The translations under genes and the position numbers were made by a program. Below are positions 8,769 to 16,031 of a stretch of 37,652 bases of DNA, piece after piece. The stretch covers positions 1 through 37,652 of the forward strand of contig CANKAT010000024.1 of assembly GCA_947479815.1 (NCBI GenBank), in the 5' to 3' direction. Positions within the stretch are counted from its first letter, which is position 1; each line of letters opens with the position of its first letter. Source of the stretch: Sphingobacteriaceae bacterium. Lineage in GTDB: Bacteria; Bacteroidota; Bacteroidia; Sphingobacteriales; Sphingobacteriaceae. The notes beneath the pieces are model-generated. The model had not been told where the DNA came from. It saw nothing but the letters and a program-made list of their open reading frames with translations, and did not search any database.

Positions 8769-9899
8769 ATGAAATTTAAACTACAGGCAGAAGATAAAAA
8801 TTCAAAGGCACGTGCAGGAGAGATCACAACCGATCATGGTGTGATAAAAACACCTATTTTCATGCCTGTTGGCACTGCAGGATCAGTTAAGGCTGTACAT
8901 CAACATGAACTAGCGAATGATATTAAAGCCCAGATCATACTTGGCAATACCTATCATTTATATTTAAGACCCGGACTTGAAACCCTACAATTAGCGGGTG
9001 GATTACATAAATTCAATGGATGGAAAGGGCCTCTACTTACCGATAGTGGAGGATATCAAGTTTATTCTCTTTCTGGAGTACGCAAAATAAAGGAAGAAGG
9101 AGTTACATTCAGATCCCATACTGATGGGTCTAAACATTTATTTACTCCTGAATCAGTTATGGATACCCAGAGGATTATTGGCGCCGATATCATAATGGCC
9201 TTTGATGAATGCACTCCCTATCCGTGTGAATATGGTTATGCAAGGAGATCAATGGAAATGACTCACCGATGGCTGAAACGATGTTGTGAACGTTTTGATA
9301 CAACAGAACCCATTTATGGTTACAATCAAACTCTTTTCCCTATTGTGCAGGGCTCAGTATATAAAGACCTTAGAAAACAATCGGCAGAAGTAATCGCTTC
9401 ATTTGAAAGAGAAGGTAATGCAATTGGTGGGCTGTCTGTTGGTGAGCCTGCTGAGGATATGTATGAAATGACTGAGATTGTTTGTGATATCCTCCCAAAA
9501 GAAAAACCACGCTACCTAATGGGTGTGGGTACTCCAATTAATCTCTTAGAAAATATTGCTCTTGGTATTGATATGTTCGATTGTGTTATGCCTACCAGAA
9601 ATGCAAGAAATGGTATGCTTTTTACAAAAAATGGAATTATTAATATTAGAAATGAGCGATGGAAGAATGATTTTTCTGCAATTGAAGAAGATAGCGATCT
9701 TTATGCAGACAGAAACTATACAAAGGCTTATCTTAGACATCTTACACATTCCAAAGAGATATTGGGAGCACAGATCGCAACTTTACACAACCTGAATTTT
9801 TATTTATGGCTGATGAATGAAGCACGTGAAAAAATCATTGCCGGAGAATTTACAGATTGGAAGAATAAAATGGTTATTCAGCTAGCTCAACGTTTATAA
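8769..9899 (+). CDS. tgt: Queuine tRNA-ribosyltransferase (tRNA-guanine transglycosylase), zinc-site-less
   Basis: Tgt exchanges guanine 34 of GUN-anticodon tRNAs for preQ1 in queuosine synthesis. The 376-residue product carries the general-base aspartate D92 in LLTDSGGYQVYSL, the pocket segment MAFDECTPYPC, VQGSVYKDLRKQSA, GGLSVGEPAEDMYEM, and the nucleophile D271 in FDCVMPTRNARNG. Numbering runs about seven ahead of E. coli Tgt at the nucleophile. The C-terminal zinc site is not conserved: the three cysteine positions read S309, L311 and D314, and only the histidine (H340) remains. The surrounding ADRNYTKAYLRHL and TLHNLNFYLWL blocks align well, so this is replacement rather than a misread. 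lptF/G follows after four bases. Confidence 0.96.
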   Translation: MKFKLQAEDKNSKARAGEITTDHGVIKTPIFMPVGTAGSVKAVHQHELANDIKAQIILGNTYHLYLRPGLETLQLAGGLHKFNGWKGPLLTDSGGYQVYSLSGVRKIKEEGVTFRSHTDGSKHLFTPESVMDTQRIIGADIIMAFDECTPYPCEYGYARRSMEMTHRWLKRCCERFDTTEPIYGYNQTLFPIVQGSVYKDLRKQSAEVIASFEREGNAIGGLSVGEPAEDMYEMTEIVCDILPKEKPRYLMGVGTPINLLENIALGIDMFDCVMPTRNARNGMLFTKNGIINIRNERWKNDFSAIEEDSDLYADRNYTKAYLRHLTHSKEILGAQIATLHNLNFYLWLMNEAREKIIAGEFTDWKNKMVIQLAQRL

Positions 9900-9903
9900 A
9901 GGT

Positions 9904-10983
9904 ATGATCAAAATCATAGACTGGTACATCATTAAAAAATACCTGGGTACATTTTCTTTTACCCTGGCTATTTTCACGGTGATTATTGTCATTTTTGATG
10001 TTTCCGAGAAACTGGATGATTTTTTAAGGCATAATGCTCCAATTTATGAGATCATATTTAGTTATTATGCCGGTTTTATTCCATTTTATTTAAATTTTCT
10101 TTCACCCCTAATCAATTTTATTGCGGTCATATTTTTTACAGCTAAAATGGCTGATCAAACTGAAATAGTACCTATTCTTAGTAGTGGGGTTAGTTTTAAG
10201 CGGTTTTTGTGGCCTTATTTCATTTCATCAAGCGTAATTTTCATCGTCACACTGATTTTCAATTTATTTATCATTCCTGAAACAAATGAACTAAAGATTG
10301 ATTTTGAAAACATTTATGTTAATCCAAAATCTGATAATTCAAAGATGTATACTCATATGCAGATTGATAAAAACAGCTATGTGTATATAGAAAACTTTGA
10401 TAATAATCGAAAAATTGGTTACAAATTCATTTTAGAAAATTTCACCGGTTATGACCTTAAAGAAAAATTAGTAGCTGATAAAATCACTTGGGACTCATTA
10501 AAATCAAAGTGGATTATTGAGAACTATTCAATTAGAAAAATTGATGGACTGAAAGAAAGTTTGAATATGGGCTTAAAGAAAGATACCACGTTGGATATGC
10601 GGCCTAAAGACTTTGAAATTTACGATAATATCTACCAAGCAATGAATATGCGTGAGTTAAATGAACGAATTGATAAAGAAGAAACCAGGGGGACCGGGGT
10701 AATGGTAGACCTTCAATTAGAGAAATACAAACGCTTTGTATATCCTCTTTCTGCCTACATATTAACGCTTATGGGAGTATCCCTATCCTCAAGAAAGGTA
10801 CGCGGGGGTATTGGGCTTCCACTTGGTCTTGGTATATTTCTAAGTTTCACCTATATCCTATTCATACAATTTGCCAATATGTTTGCATTGAAGGGAGGCT
10901 TACCCCCATTAGTGGCAATACTAGTTCCTAATATAATTTTCGGGATACTTGGTCTATATTTATTAAAGAAAGCTCCCAAATAA
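9904..10983 (+). CDS. LptF/LptG-family lipopolysaccharide export permease
   Basis: LptF and LptG form the membrane part of the LptB2FG transporter, which extracts lipopolysaccharide from the inner membrane and passes it to the periplasmic bridge. The 359-residue product has the family layout: N-terminal membrane helices (about residues 12-35, 50-80 and 98-124), a beta-rich periplasmic domain (about 130-270) and three C-terminal membrane helices (about 275-356). The opening IIDWYIIKKYLGTF and the later KYKRFVYPLSAYILTLMGV are characteristic. Sequence alone does not separate LptF from LptG. It begins four bases after tgt, and an EamA transporter follows after seven bases, so the three genes probably share a transcript. 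Confidence 0.9.
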   Translation: MIKIIDWYIIKKYLGTFSFTLAIFTVIIVIFDVSEKLDDFLRHNAPIYEIIFSYYAGFIPFYLNFLSPLINFIAVIFFTAKMADQTEIVPILSSGVSFKRFLWPYFISSSVIFIVTLIFNLFIIPETNELKIDFENIYVNPKSDNSKMYTHMQIDKNSYVYIENFDNNRKIGYKFILENFTGYDLKEKLVADKITWDSLKSKWIIENYSIRKIDGLKESLNMGLKKDTTLDMRPKDFEIYDNIYQAMNMRELNERIDKEETRGTGVMVDLQLEKYKRFVYPLSAYILTLMGVSLSSRKVRGGIGLPLGLGIFLSFTYILFIQFANMFALKGGLPPLVAILVPNIIFGILGLYLLKKAPK

Positions 10984-10990
10984 CACCTTC

Positions 10991-11887
10991 ATGTTATCAC
11001 CTAAAAGCCCTATCAGCCGCAACCTAGTCATATTACACATTACGGTCTTTATTTGGGGTTTTACGGGTATTCTGGGTGCATTAATCTCTATTGATGCAAG
11101 TTATCTTGTATGGTATAGAGTGCTTATAGCATTCGTCAGTTTATATGCCTATTTCGTTTATAAAAAAATATCTATTAAAGTTTCAAAAGAAACATTTTTA
11201 AAACTCTTTTTTACAGGAGCAATCGTAGCCTTGCATTGGATATTTTTCTTCCAATCAATTAAATCATCAACAGTATCTGTGGCATTGGTAAGCCTTTCAT
11301 CTCTTACATTGTTCACCGCTATTTTAGAACCAGTCCTAAAAAAACAGCGCATTTCTACACTAGAAATAATTACAGGATTCCTAATAATCATCGGTATTTA
11401 CATGATATTTAAGTTTGAATCCAACTATTCGGTCGGAATAATTTACGGACTATTAAGTGCTTTATGTGCCAGTATTTTCTCAATCATAAATTCCAAACAA
11501 ATTCAAAATCGCCCAGCAGCTATTATAAGCTTCTATGAGCTCATTGGGGCCTGGGTGTGGGTTTCATTCTATTTATTAATTACAGAAGGTTTCAAGGCTC
11601 CTGTGAGCCTCGATCCAACTGATCTGGCCTTTTTATTCATCCTGGGAACGGTCTGCACCTCTGTTGCTTATGTATCTGGAGTAGCAGTAATGAAAGAATT
11701 ATCAGCTTTCAGGGTTGCACTTATTACAAATCTTGAACCAGTTTATGGGATAATTCTGGCCTTCCTTTTTTTCGGAAAAAAGGAACAAATGACCGCTGGG
11801 TTTTACGTTGGAGCCCTAGTTATTCTTGGTACTATCTTCATGTTTCCATACATAAAGAACATAAAAAGAAAAAAAATATCTAAATAA
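10991..11887 (+). CDS. EamA/DMT-family transporter
   Basis: This 298-residue hydrophobic protein has about ten membrane helices arranged as two EamA repeats (about residues 10-140 and 150-290), the layout of drug/metabolite transporters. The first repeat includes HITVFIWGFTGILGALI; the second includes SVAYVSGVAVMKELSAFRVA and the typical ITNLEPVYGIILAFLFFGKK near the end. Members move amino acids, purines or other small metabolites across the inner membrane, and the substrate cannot be read from the sequence. The C-terminal tail is lysine-rich, as expected for a cytoplasmic end. It is the last gene before the long gap. Confidence 0.9.
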   Translation: MLSPKSPISRNLVILHITVFIWGFTGILGALISIDASYLVWYRVLIAFVSLYAYFVYKKISIKVSKETFLKLFFTGAIVALHWIFFFQSIKSSTVSVALVSLSSLTLFTAILEPVLKKQRISTLEIITGFLIIIGIYMIFKFESNYSVGIIYGLLSALCASIFSIINSKQIQNRPAAIISFYELIGAWVWVSFYLLITEGFKAPVSLDPTDLAFLFILGTVCTSVAYVSGVAVMKELSAFRVALITNLEPVYGIILAFLFFGKKEQMTAGFYVGALVILGTIFMFPYIKNIKRKKISK

Positions 11888-11949
11888 CCTATTGGGTAGG
11901 GGAGTAGTTTCATGCACTAAGCACCCAAATAACATAGTTTTTTTAAATA

Positions 11950-11985
11950 GTTTATTTATTAATTAAAAAATAAATAAACAAAAAA
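11950..11985 (+). terminator. Possible weak terminator after the EamA gene
   Basis: GTTTATTTATT (11950-11960) pairs perfectly with AATAAATAAAC (11969-11979) across an eight-base loop. The stem is nearly all A-T and no T-run follows, so terminator function is doubtful. Confidence 0.25.
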
Positions 11986-11987
11986 TA

Positions 11988-12094
11988 ATCACTCTGTTTC
12001 ATCAAGATTACCCTCATTCAAATTCTAAAATAGCGTGAATCTACCTTCCAGGATACCCTAAAATAGCAGGGCCTAAAACACAGAGTAGAGTGAT
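11988..12094. other. Inverted-repeat island in the gap
   Basis: ATCACTCT (11988-11995) can pair with AGAGTGAT (12087-12094). The overlapping ACTCTGT (11991-11997) can pair instead with ACAGAGT (12080-12086), giving two mutually exclusive closing stems. Inside, CTAAAATAGC occurs twice (about 12025-12034 and 12058-12067), and the second copy lies within a small CCCT...AGGG hairpin. The island has more G/C than its flanks. Its function is unknown. Confidence 0.35.
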
Positions 12095-12591
12095 CCAATA
12101 TTTAAAAAAACAAGATCATTTTGAATAGTATTAAAAGCAGTACAACCTCAAATTTATATTTAATAATATAATGATTATTGCAAGAATAGATGATCAATAA
12201 TTCCTTATGAATTAATTGAAGAGATCTATATTCAATCTTAAAAAGGTAGCTTGTAATTATCACAAATTATTAAAAAATGAAATAGCTTAGTGTAGAAAAC
12301 GCCTAATTATAGAAGCAATTTAGATCTGACAAAAATTAATAAAAAAACCATTTTTAATATCATTTAAATTCAATTTTTTGATCAATAAATCAAATTATAT
12401 AAATATTATAAATAATTATTAATCAAATAGTTATATTTATTACATAAATTTAAATTTGATATATAAAAAGCTGATTATACCTACGTAAACTAAATATTTT
12501 AGCAAGTCTATAAAATGATGAAAAATATAATACATAAATATCTATTTATCAGTACTTTATGTATTTATATATAAATTTTAAATTTACCATT

Positions 12592-12599
12592 TAGTTTTG
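12592..12599 (+). promoter_or_regulatory. Candidate -7 box ahead of the G/C-richer island (TAGTTTTG)
   Basis: TAGTTTTG matches TAnnTTTG exactly and would start a transcript near 12606, precisely where base composition becomes less A/T-rich. No clear -33 TTG is visible. It could serve a small RNA or a long leader of the LapA-like gene at 12913. Confidence 0.4.
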
Positions 12600-12605
12600 T
12601 CCAAT

Positions 12606-12760
12606 TTTTAAGCATGAGCAGAACCCTCCAAGTGTAAAATAAGAGCAAATAAATCCATCAAATTTTCAGATCATCTACCCTACTCAGCTAGCTGATTCTG
12701 TGATGGCGATACGCTTGGAATTGAAACGGCACTGAGTTATGCGACTTGGTGAAAGCTCCC
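12606..12760 (+). ncRNA. Candidate structured RNA or long 5' leader
   Basis: This stretch has more G/C than the surrounding A/T desert, encodes no plausible protein and follows an exact TAnnTTTG box. Nested complementary segments are visible: GAGC 12616-12619 with GCTC 12755-12758; CCAAGT 12628-12633 with ACTTGG 12744-12749; and a hairpin of CCATCA 12655-12660 with TGATGG 12701-12706, stacked on CAGATCA 12667-12673 with TGATtCTG 12693-12700. The apical loop holds the palindrome TCAGCTAGCTGA. It matches no riboswitch, tmRNA, SRP or RNase P signature that I know. A 6S-like regulator or a leader of the downstream gene are both possible. The helices were found by eye, so the call is tentative. 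Confidence 0.35.
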
Positions 12761-12912
12761 TAAATGGAAGTTAATTTTACAGATAAATAAACTATTACCA
12801 AATACTTTTCTTAACTAAAAATTACCTGATATCTTTCAAAATACGACTATTAAAAATTTGTAATTTTACGGCTTCAAAAACCGATATTCGAACAGCTAAA
12901 ATCTAGAGCATT

Positions 12913-13203
12913 ATGTCATTTAAAACAATATTTATAATTGTTGTTTCCGTATTGGTAACTATCATTCTGATGAATAATACTGACGAAATTGATTTTTGGA
13001 TTTTCGGAGATGCCAAAATTCCAAAATTAGCAGTTCTCGGATTCATGTTTGGGTTGGGACTCATTGTAGGATTTTGGGCAGGAAGGCCTGGAAAAAAATC
13101 TATGATTCAAGATTATCCTGAAAACGATGAAGATGATTACATAGACTCAAATACAGGAAAACAGGATCAATTGAGCGATGAGGATCGGGAATACATTCGA
13201 TAG
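12913..13203 (+). CDS. LapA-like (DUF1049) small membrane protein
   Basis: A 96-residue protein with two membrane helices (about residues 4-20 and 36-58) separated by the short NNTDEIDFWIFGDAKIP link, then an acidic cytoplasmic tail rich in Asp and Glu. This layout matches the LapA/DUF1049 family, first named in E. coli for a role in lipopolysaccharide assembly. There LapA adapts LapB to FtsH-dependent control of LpxC. Whether that role holds in Bacteroidota is unknown. It stands alone, with the 1-kb gap before it and ispE facing it from the other side. Confidence 0.75.
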   Translation: MSFKTIFIIVVSVLVTIILMNNTDEIDFWIFGDAKIPKLAVLGFMFGLGLIVGFWAGRPGKKSMIQDYPENDEDDYIDSNTGKQDQLSDEDREYIR

Positions 13204-13305
13204 ATTTTAATTGAGATGCATCATGCTAATCAGTCGATAGTAAATCGAGCTTTCAATTTAAATCCCAATGGGTATTTAATAGTGCTTATTTATTGATAAT
13301 ATTCC

Positions 13306-14109
13306 TTATACGCCATAAAAAACCTTGTTATCATGCTCTAAATCAGGCAATTTTAACTCTTTCTCAAAAATCCCAAATACTGAAGAGCCACTCCCACTCA
13401 TGCATGCGTATAAAGCACCTGAAGTGTATAATTTTGATTTTATCTCAGCAATTATGGGATATTGCAAAAAAACAGAAGGTTCAAAATCATTTTTTATAGC
13501 AAGTTTCCATGCATCAATAGGCAATTTGATAAGATCAGCTAATGAATTTACCATTGCTGCAGGACGAATGCCCTTGTAAGCATCCGATGTAGAAACCTGA
13601 ACTTTCGGCATCACCAACATTATAAAATACTTACTAAGATCAACCTCAATAGCATGTAATTGATCGCCCTTTCCAACTGCCAGAGCTGGCTTATTTTGAA
13701 TGAAAAATGCGCAATCTGAACCTAATTTTGAGGCATAAGCCTCCATTTGAGAAGCATCCATCCCTAATTCAAACTTTTCATTCATCAACCTGATGAAAAA
13801 TGAGGCATCAGCTGATCCACCTCCTAAGCCAGCTCCAATTGGAATATGTTTGTGAAGATGTATATGAACAGGAGGTAATTTATAGTCCTTAGATAAAAGG
13901 TAATAAGCTTTCAAACATAAATTATCCGTAGAATCTCCAGGTATTTCTAATCCTGAAGAAGTAAACCTCAGTTGATCAGCTTCAACTACTTCTAGCGCAT
14001 CCTTGATAGCTATAGGATAAAAAATTGTCTCCAGATTATGAAATCCATCCTCACGACGGCTAAGAATGTTTAATCCGATGTTTATTTTAGCATTTGGAAA
14101 CAGGATCAT
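13306..14109 (-). CDS. ispE: 4-diphosphocytidyl-2-C-methyl-D-erythritol kinase
   Basis: IspE phosphorylates CDP-methylerythritol in the cytosolic MEP route to isoprenoid precursors. The 267-residue protein is a GHMP kinase with the N-terminal FPNAKINIGLNI block, the ATP-binding PIGAGLGGGSADASFF loop (about residues 90-105), SDCAFFIQNKPALAVG, and the C-terminal CMSGSGSSVFGIF motif. The frame extends upstream to ATG 14139, but ATG 14109 sits directly before the conserved ILFPNAKIN strand. It also leaves a normal leader after the TATTTTTG box at 14151-14158. The gene is divergent from thyA across the heptamer repeat region. Confidence 0.95.
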   Translation of the reverse strand: MILFPNAKINIGLNILSRREDGFHNLETIFYPIAIKDALEVVEADQLRFTSSGLEIPGDSTDNLCLKAYYLLSKDYKLPPVHIHLHKHIPIGAGLGGGSADASFFIRLMNEKFELGMDASQMEAYASKLGSDCAFFIQNKPALAVGKGDQLHAIEVDLSKYFIMLVMPKVQVSTSDAYKGIRPAAMVNSLADLIKLPIDAWKLAIKNDFEPSVFLQYPIIAEIKSKLYTSGALYACMSGSGSSVFGIFEKELKLPDLEHDNKVFYGV

Positions 14110-14150
14110 ATTGTGAACATCACTATTATTTATGAACATTTATAGGATGA

Positions 14151-14158
14151 CAAAAATA
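14151..14158 (-). promoter_or_regulatory. Candidate -7 box of ispE (TATTTTTG, minus strand)
   Basis: On the minus strand the bases read TATTTTTG, an exact TAnnTTTG match. Transcription would begin near 14144, about 35 bases before ATG 14109. The repeat arrays begin about 20 bases upstream of it. Confidence 0.5.
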
Positions 14159-14371
14159 CATTTATTTTATTTGTAGATAAGTTGTAAGTGTTAAGTTATA
14201 GGTTATAGGTTATAGGTTCTAAGTTATAGGTTATAGGTTCTAAGTATAAAGGGGAAAGCGGAAAGCTAAAAGCAGAAAGCTAAAAGCAGAAAGCTAAAAG
14301 CAGAAAGCTAAAAGCGGAAAGCTAAAAGCGGAAAGCTAAAAGGTAAAAGCTAAAAGCAGAAAGCTAAAATT

Positions 14372-14428
14372 AGAGAAGAGCAATCATTTGAAATGAAGTT
14401 GTCAGAGGTAATTTTAACTAACTAACCA
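14372..14428 (+). repeat. Repeat core, copy A
   Basis: The core begins AGAGAAGAGCAATCATTTG and ends TAACTAACCA. A near-identical copy (first 25 bases the same, then GTCAGARGYAATTTT) lies on the opposite strand at 20999-21054. It contains the near-palindrome TCATTT-G-AAATGA. Both copies lie next to GCTAAAA-type heptamers on the 5' side and TAAC-rich sequence on the 3' side. Confidence 0.88.
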
Positions 14429-14446
14429 ACCCGATAGCTATCGGGT
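14429..14446. repeat. Perfect 18-base palindrome ACCCGATAGCTATCGGGT
   Basis: ACCCGATAGCTATCGGGT is self-complementary over all 18 bases. It interrupts the TAAC-rich array just after repeat core A. It has no T-run and is not linked to a stop codon, so a terminator role is unlikely. It could be a protein-binding site or a cruciform seed. It is absent from the other two arrays. Confidence 0.8.
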
Positions 14447-14567
14447 AACTACTAACCAACTAACTACTAACTACTAACTACCTAACCAACTGATAACTGA
14501 TAACTGATAACAGACAACTGATAACTGATAACAGATAACAGATAACTGACAACAGATACCCCCGATC

Positions 14568-15362
14568 ATGAAACAATATCACGAATTAATGCAGCATGTA
14601 TTGCAAAATGGAACCCAAAAACATGATCGTACGGGTACTGGTACGATTAGCGTATTCGGTTATCAGATGCGATTTAATTTGTTAGATGGATTTCCAATGG
14701 TAACCACAAAGAAAGTGCACCTGAGGTCAATCATTCATGAACTAATATGGTTTTTGAAGGGTGAAACCAATATCAGTTATTTAAAAGAGAATGGCGTTAG
14801 TATTTGGGATGAATGGGCTGATGAAAATGGAGAACTCGGACCAGTTTACGGCTCACAATGGCGGTCATGGCCCAAACCAGATGGCGGTCATATTGATCAG
14901 ATCAGTCAGGTGATTGATCAAATCAAAAAAAATCCAGATTCAAGGCGACTGATCGTTTCTGCATGGAATGTTGCGCAAATTGAAAATATGGCACTTCCAC
15001 CCTGCCATAGCTTTTTTCAATTTTATGTTGCCGACGGTAAATTAAGTTGTCAACTTTATCAAAGGAGTGCAGACATATTTCTGGGTGTACCTTTTAATAT
15101 TGCATCCTACGCCCTACTTACCATGATGGTTGCTCAGGTATGCGGCCTACAGGCTGGCGATTTTGTTCATACCCTTGGAGATGCCCATTTATACACTAAT
15201 CACCTGGATCAAACTAAACTCCAGTTAAGTCGTGAATGTAGACCATTACCTATCATGAAATTGAATCCTGAAATAAAAAATATTTTCGATTTTAAATTTG
15301 AAGATTTTGTGCTTGAAAACTATGACCCTCATCCTCACATTAAAGGAGCAGTAGCAATTTAA
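14568..15362 (+). CDS. thyA: Thymidylate synthase
   Basis: ThyA methylates dUMP to dTMP using methylene-tetrahydrofolate and releases dihydrofolate. The 264 residues equal the length of the E. coli enzyme. The N-terminal phosphate-binding [12 protein letters not shown], the [23 protein letters not shown] block, and the catalytic cysteine C146 in [13 protein letters not shown] are all present. They are followed by [24 protein letters not shown] and the C-terminal [10 protein letters not shown]. folA, which recycles its dihydrofolate product, follows after 70 bases. No TAnnTTTG box is visible upstream; the heptamer array runs to ten bases before the start codon. Confidence 0.98.
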   Translation: MKQYHELMQHVLQNGTQKHDRTGTGTISVFGYQMRFNLLDGFPMVTTKKVHLRSIIHELIWFLKGETNISYLKENGVSIWDEWADENGELGPVYGSQWRSWPKPDGGHIDQISQVIDQIKKNPDSRRLIVSAWNVAQIENMALPPCHSFFQFYVADGKLSCQLYQRSADIFLGVPFNIASYALLTMMVAQVCGLQAGDFVHTLGDAHLYTNHLDQTKLQLSRECRPLPIMKLNPEIKNIFDFKFEDFVLENYDPHPHIKGAVAI

Positions 15363-15432
15363 ACACTTTTAAAAACCTAAATAAGCCTTCGTTTGATGGG
15401 CCATATTTATTCCAAAAAACAATTTTATTCTG

Positions 15433-15918
15433 ATGAAAATAAACCTGATAGTTGCTGTAGATGAAAAGAATGGGATTGGGAAAAACAACCAACTACCGTG
15501 GCATTTACCTGCTGACCTGCTTCATTTTAAAAATCTGACTACAGGATTTCCCATAATTATGGGGAGAAAGACCTTTGATTCTATTGGAAGGGTGCTGCCA
15601 AACAGGCGAAATATTGTGATCAGCAGACAATCGAATCTTGAAATACCTGGTGCAGAGGTAAGCGGATCACTTCAGGGCGCTCTGGAATTGTGCAAACAAG
15701 AAAATGATATCTACATTATTGGTGGAGCCCAAATATTTGAACAGGCGCTTCCGCTTGCTGATTGTATATATCTGACAGTTATTCAACATGATTTTGATGC
15801 AGATACATTTTTCCCAACTTTAGATAAAGAAACATGGAAAGAAAGCTCAAATAGTATCCACAAGCCTGATGAAAAGAATATTTATACCTATAGTTTTAAA
15901 AAATATATCAGATTTTGA
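15433..15918 (+). CDS. folA: Dihydrofolate reductase
   Basis: FolA reduces dihydrofolate to tetrahydrofolate with NADPH and so restores the cofactor oxidised by ThyA. The 161-residue protein has VAVDEKNGIGKNNQLPWHLP and the catalytic acid D28 in LPADLLHFKNLT. PIIMGRKTFDSIGRVLPNRRN and IYIIGGAQIFEQALP bind NADPH. It is the usual chromosomal (trimethoprim-target) type. It follows thyA after 70 bases; the sequence TTCGTTTG at 15388-15395 is one mismatch from the -7 consensus, so cotranscription and a separate promoter both remain possible. Confidence 0.97.
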   Translation: MKINLIVAVDEKNGIGKNNQLPWHLPADLLHFKNLTTGFPIIMGRKTFDSIGRVLPNRRNIVISRQSNLEIPGAEVSGSLQGALELCKQENDIYIIGGAQIFEQALPLADCIYLTVIQHDFDADTFFPTLDKETWKESSNSIHKPDEKNIYTYSFKKYIRF

Positions 15919-15971
15919 ATTAACTTCATATTTCTCTAGTAAAGAATTATTCCAAAAAACAAAAATTTAAT

Positions 15972-15979
15972 TAGCTTTG
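15972..15979 (+). promoter_or_regulatory. Candidate -7 box of secDF (TAGCTTTG)
   Basis: TAGCTTTG matches TAnnTTTG exactly, 53 bases after the folA stop and 53 bases before the secDF start. No clear -33 TTG is visible. Confidence 0.45.
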
Positions 15980-16031
15980 GCGTCTTAACCAAAATAGGCT
16001 TAAATCAACATTAATACACAATTTAAATAAA

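Larger units (their letters stand above)
11888..12912. other. Gene-free A+T-rich gap of about 1 kb
   Basis: No convincing reading frame is seen on either strand. The stretch from about 12100 to 12600 is almost entirely A and T. Two islands contain noticeably more G and C: about 11985-12095 and about 12606-12775, and both contain inverted repeats. Near the start are a six-base inverted repeat (TTGGGT 11893-11898 with ACCCAA 11923-11928) and a perfect 11-bp A/T-only repeat (11950-11960 with 11969-11979). Either could help end transcription after the EamA gene. A 10-bp inverted repeat lies at 12529-12538 and 12556-12565. No transposase remnant or tRNA was recognised. Confidence 0.75.
14180..14558 (+). 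repeat. Composite heptamer-period repeat region between ispE and thyA
   Basis: Several arrays of different sequence share a seven-base period. RGTTATA-type heptamers occupy 14180-14242 (nine units). Sixteen heptamers alternate GCRGAAA and GCTAAAA over 14258-14369, that is, eight nearly identical 14-base units. TAACTAC/TAACCAA-type units fill about 14446-14489 with some slips, and CWGATAA/CWGACAA heptamers fill 14490-14552 (nine units). A non-repetitive core (14372-14428) and an 18-base palindrome (14429-14446) separate the second and third arrays. The last array ends ten bases before the thyA start codon. No frame is kept open across it and no transposase is present. Confidence 0.9.

Noticed and set aside
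12606-12775. Possible tmRNA, SRP RNA, RNase P RNA or group II intron fragment
   Set aside because: Short look-alike words (for example GTGAAAGC, TGCGACTTGG) are present, but none of the defining conserved blocks of these RNAs is found in order. I kept it as an unclassified candidate.
14258-14369. CRISPR array
   Set aside because: The units are adjacent 14-base repeats with no unique spacers, and there are no cas genes.
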